DNA of 64,000 nucleotides from GCA-002713455 sp964428745 (GTDB lineage: Bacteria; Fidelibacterota; Marinisomatia; Marinisomatales; TCS55), in contig CAYRYZ010000003.1 in the NCBI GenBank assembly GCA_964428745.1, positions 7,270 through 71,269 on the forward strand. The letters run 5' to 3'. Positions 62,894 through 64,000 of this stretch are shown here, in pieces. The notes beneath the pieces are model-generated. The model ran no database searches and was not told where the DNA came from. It saw only the letters and a program-made list of their open reading frames with translations. The position numbers and the translations under genes were made by a program. Every line of letters begins with the position of its first letter. Position 1 is the first letter of the stretch.

Positions 62894-63187
62894 ATGGAAT
62901 TTGCTTCAAATGGCAAAGGTATATATACATTGAGTTTTATGGGTGAGAGTCAAGAGGTTGCCATGACTTGGAATTCAAACAGTTCACAGATCTGTATGTA
63001 TGGGACACAATGCTTCAACTATAAAATTAATGGTTCAAATAAATTTATTTTAGATACTCTAAGCGATGCTAACTGTGAAGATGATAATGGCAATGAAACC
63101 AACCATAATGATCAATCTTCATGTGAATCAGCCGGAAATATGTGGAATCCCCCCAGTTGTCAAATGCAGGAATACACAAAGAAATAA
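62894..63187 (+). CDS. Second small cysteine-containing paralogue, 5' end in gap
   Basis: The frame is open at the gap and gives 97 residues of C-terminal sequence: FASNGKGIYTLSFMGESQEV, AMTWNSNSSQICMYGTQCFN, then NCEDDNGNETNHNDQSSCES plus AGNMWNPPSCQMQEYTKK. Cysteine order and the NxxxSCExAGxMWxPxxC tail correspond to the first protein's C-terminal half. The signal sequence would lie in the gap; a lipoprotein like its neighbour is inferred. Function unknown. Confidence 0.65.
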   Translation: MEFASNGKGIYTLSFMGESQEVAMTWNSNSSQICMYGTQCFNYKINGSNKFILDTLSDANCEDDNGNETNHNDQSSCESAGNMWNPPSCQMQEYTKK

Positions 63188-63224
63188 TTAGTTTAATTTT
63201 ATTTAATAATTGAGGAGTCCAATA

Positions 63225-63307
63225 ATGAAAAAACACTATTCTCAGTAATATTCATATCGATGGCTTCCTCTACGCTAGCCTTTGGCCTTATTGCTGCTAT
63301 GATTTAA
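63225..63307 (+). pseudogene. Micro-ORF with strong RBS, frameshifted in an A6 run
   Basis: GAGGAG lies seven to eight bases before an ATG, followed by six A and then MKKHYSQ-stop. One extra A in the run would instead give a 27-residue peptide, MKKTLFSVIFISMASSTLAF then GLIAAMI, which looks like a signal or membrane peptide. Three explanations are open: a sequencing or assembly error in the homopolymer, a decayed gene, or slippage in expression. The region is short, so the observation is tentative. Confidence 0.35.
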
Positions 63308-63319
63308 TAAAATTATTAG

Positions 63320-64000
63320 TTAGGCTTCACCATCAAACTTAACTGATACTAACTTTGAAACACCTTTTTGTTCCATAGTGACTCCATATAAATAATCGGC
63401 TATTTCCATCGTGAGTTTGTTATGAGTTACAATAATAAACTGTGTATCATCAGCAAATTCATTTAATACACGTTTAAACTTTTGAATATTTACATCATCT
63501 AAAGGTGCATCAACTTCATCTAAAATACAATACGGGCTTGGTTTATATTGATAAATGGCAAATAGTAATGCTATTGCTGTTAAAGACTTCTCACCAGCCG
63601 ACAACATCCTTAAACCTTGATTTTTTTTCCCAGGTGGCCGTGCCATAATAGCAATATCTGATTCGAGGGGGTCTGGATCTCCAATGAGTTCCAAAGAAGC
63701 TGTGCCACCTTCAAAAAATAATCCAAATAATTTTCCAAAATTCAATTTAATCTGATCAAATGTTTCTTGAAACTTTTTACGAGCTACCTTATCTATCTTT
63801 TGGATCGTTTCTCTTAAATTGTCTTCAGAAGTGACAAGGTCTGCACATTGCTCAATAAGTATATCAAGACGTGATTGAGCATCCTCAATCTCATCTTGTA
63901 CTGCCATATTAATTGGTCCAATACTTTCAACACTTCTTTGAATTTTTTCTATTCTTAACTCCAAATCATCAGCATCTTCATCAACGATAAGGTTTTGAGG
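63320..64000 (-). CDS. smc: Chromosome segregation protein SMC, C-terminal part
   Basis: The frame continues past the right edge, so only the C-terminal 226 residues are present. Seen are the end of the coiled coil, GKLFGLFFEGGTASLELIGD, the ABC signature LSAGEKSLTAIALLFAIYQY, Walker B YCILDEVDAPLDDVNIQKFK and the late IVTHNKLTMEIADYLYGVTM. The LSAGEK version of the signature occurs in Bacteroidota-like groups, while LSGGEK is general. SMC with ScpAB organises the chromosome. The converging small-protein locus ends 132 bp away. Confidence 0.96.
   Translation of the reverse strand, partial: PQNLIVDEDADDLELRIEKIQRSVESIGPINMAVQDEIEDAQSRLDILIEQCADLVTSEDNLRETIQKIDKVARKKFQETFDQIKLNFGKLFGLFFEGGTASLELIGDPDPLESDIAIMARPPGKKNQGLRMLSAGEKSLTAIALLFAIYQYKPSPYCILDEVDAPLDDVNIQKFKRVLNEFADDTQFIIVTHNKLTMEIADYLYGVTMEQKGVSKLVSVKFDGEA

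Overview
The window is AT-rich bacterial DNA of a Gram-negative (diderm) organism. Envelope genes show this: a LolA-like carrier, an Omp85-family barrel, a GmhB-like phosphatase, Lgt and several lipoproteins. The DUF4837 lipoprotein, the LSAGEK form of the SMC signature and the Lgt variant suggest the FCB superphylum, possibly Neomarinimicrobiota (SAR406). That placement is an inference from family resemblance and is not proven. Three runs of exactly 100 N show it is a draft, probably metagenomic, scaffold. Two of these gaps are flanked by the same 55 bp on both sides. Collapsing the copies restores an intact gene each time, so these gaps are assembly artefacts.

Layout. (1) Positions 1-1023, + strand: the end of a DUF92 membrane protein and a free-methionine-R-sulfoxide reductase, closed by a strong terminator. 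(2) 1074-5908, - strand: a DUF350-like membrane protein, a secreted unknown, hutI, hutU and a secreted GHL10 glycosidase-like protein. (3) 5911-35868, - strand: the alpha, spc, S10 and str ribosomal clusters, then rpoC, rpoB, rplL, rplJ, rplA, rplK, nusG, secE, tRNA-Trp, rpmG, tuf and four tRNAs (Thr-GGT, Gly-TCC, Tyr-GTA, Thr-TGT). (4) 36054-47602, - strand: cysS, a NusG paralogue, ddl, a HAD phosphatase, a flippase-like membrane protein, a LolA-like protein, ftsK, gcvT, an aminotransferase, ruvA, ruvC and a YebC protein. (5) 47683-48582, + strand: a DMT-family transporter. (6) 48569-62218, - strand: a YbgC-type thioesterase, accA, a Dpm1-like glycosyltransferase, an RfbD-like reductase, a DUF4837 lipoprotein, an Omp85-like barrel, a 1021-residue outer-membrane or surface protein, a secreted propeller-like protein, lgt, a secreted-domain/TM/zinc-ribbon protein, a CPBP protease and lepA. 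(7) 62325-63187, + strand: two tandem paralogous small cysteine-containing proteins on either side of the third gap, then a frameshifted micro-ORF. (8) 63320-64000, - strand: the 3' end of smc.

Regions 3 and 4 join almost the whole transcription and translation core on one strand. The genes overlap or lie a few bases apart, which implies long polycistronic mRNAs and translational coupling. The tRNA order next to tuf matches that of E. coli thrU-tyrU-glyT-thrT-tufB. There is no tuf between fusA and rpsJ and no adk next to secY. No CRISPR array, insertion sequence, phage gene or rRNA was seen, and no gene-free stretch exceeds 300 bases. The least understood part is the envelope cluster at 51559-59643, followed by the tandem small proteins at 62325-63187.
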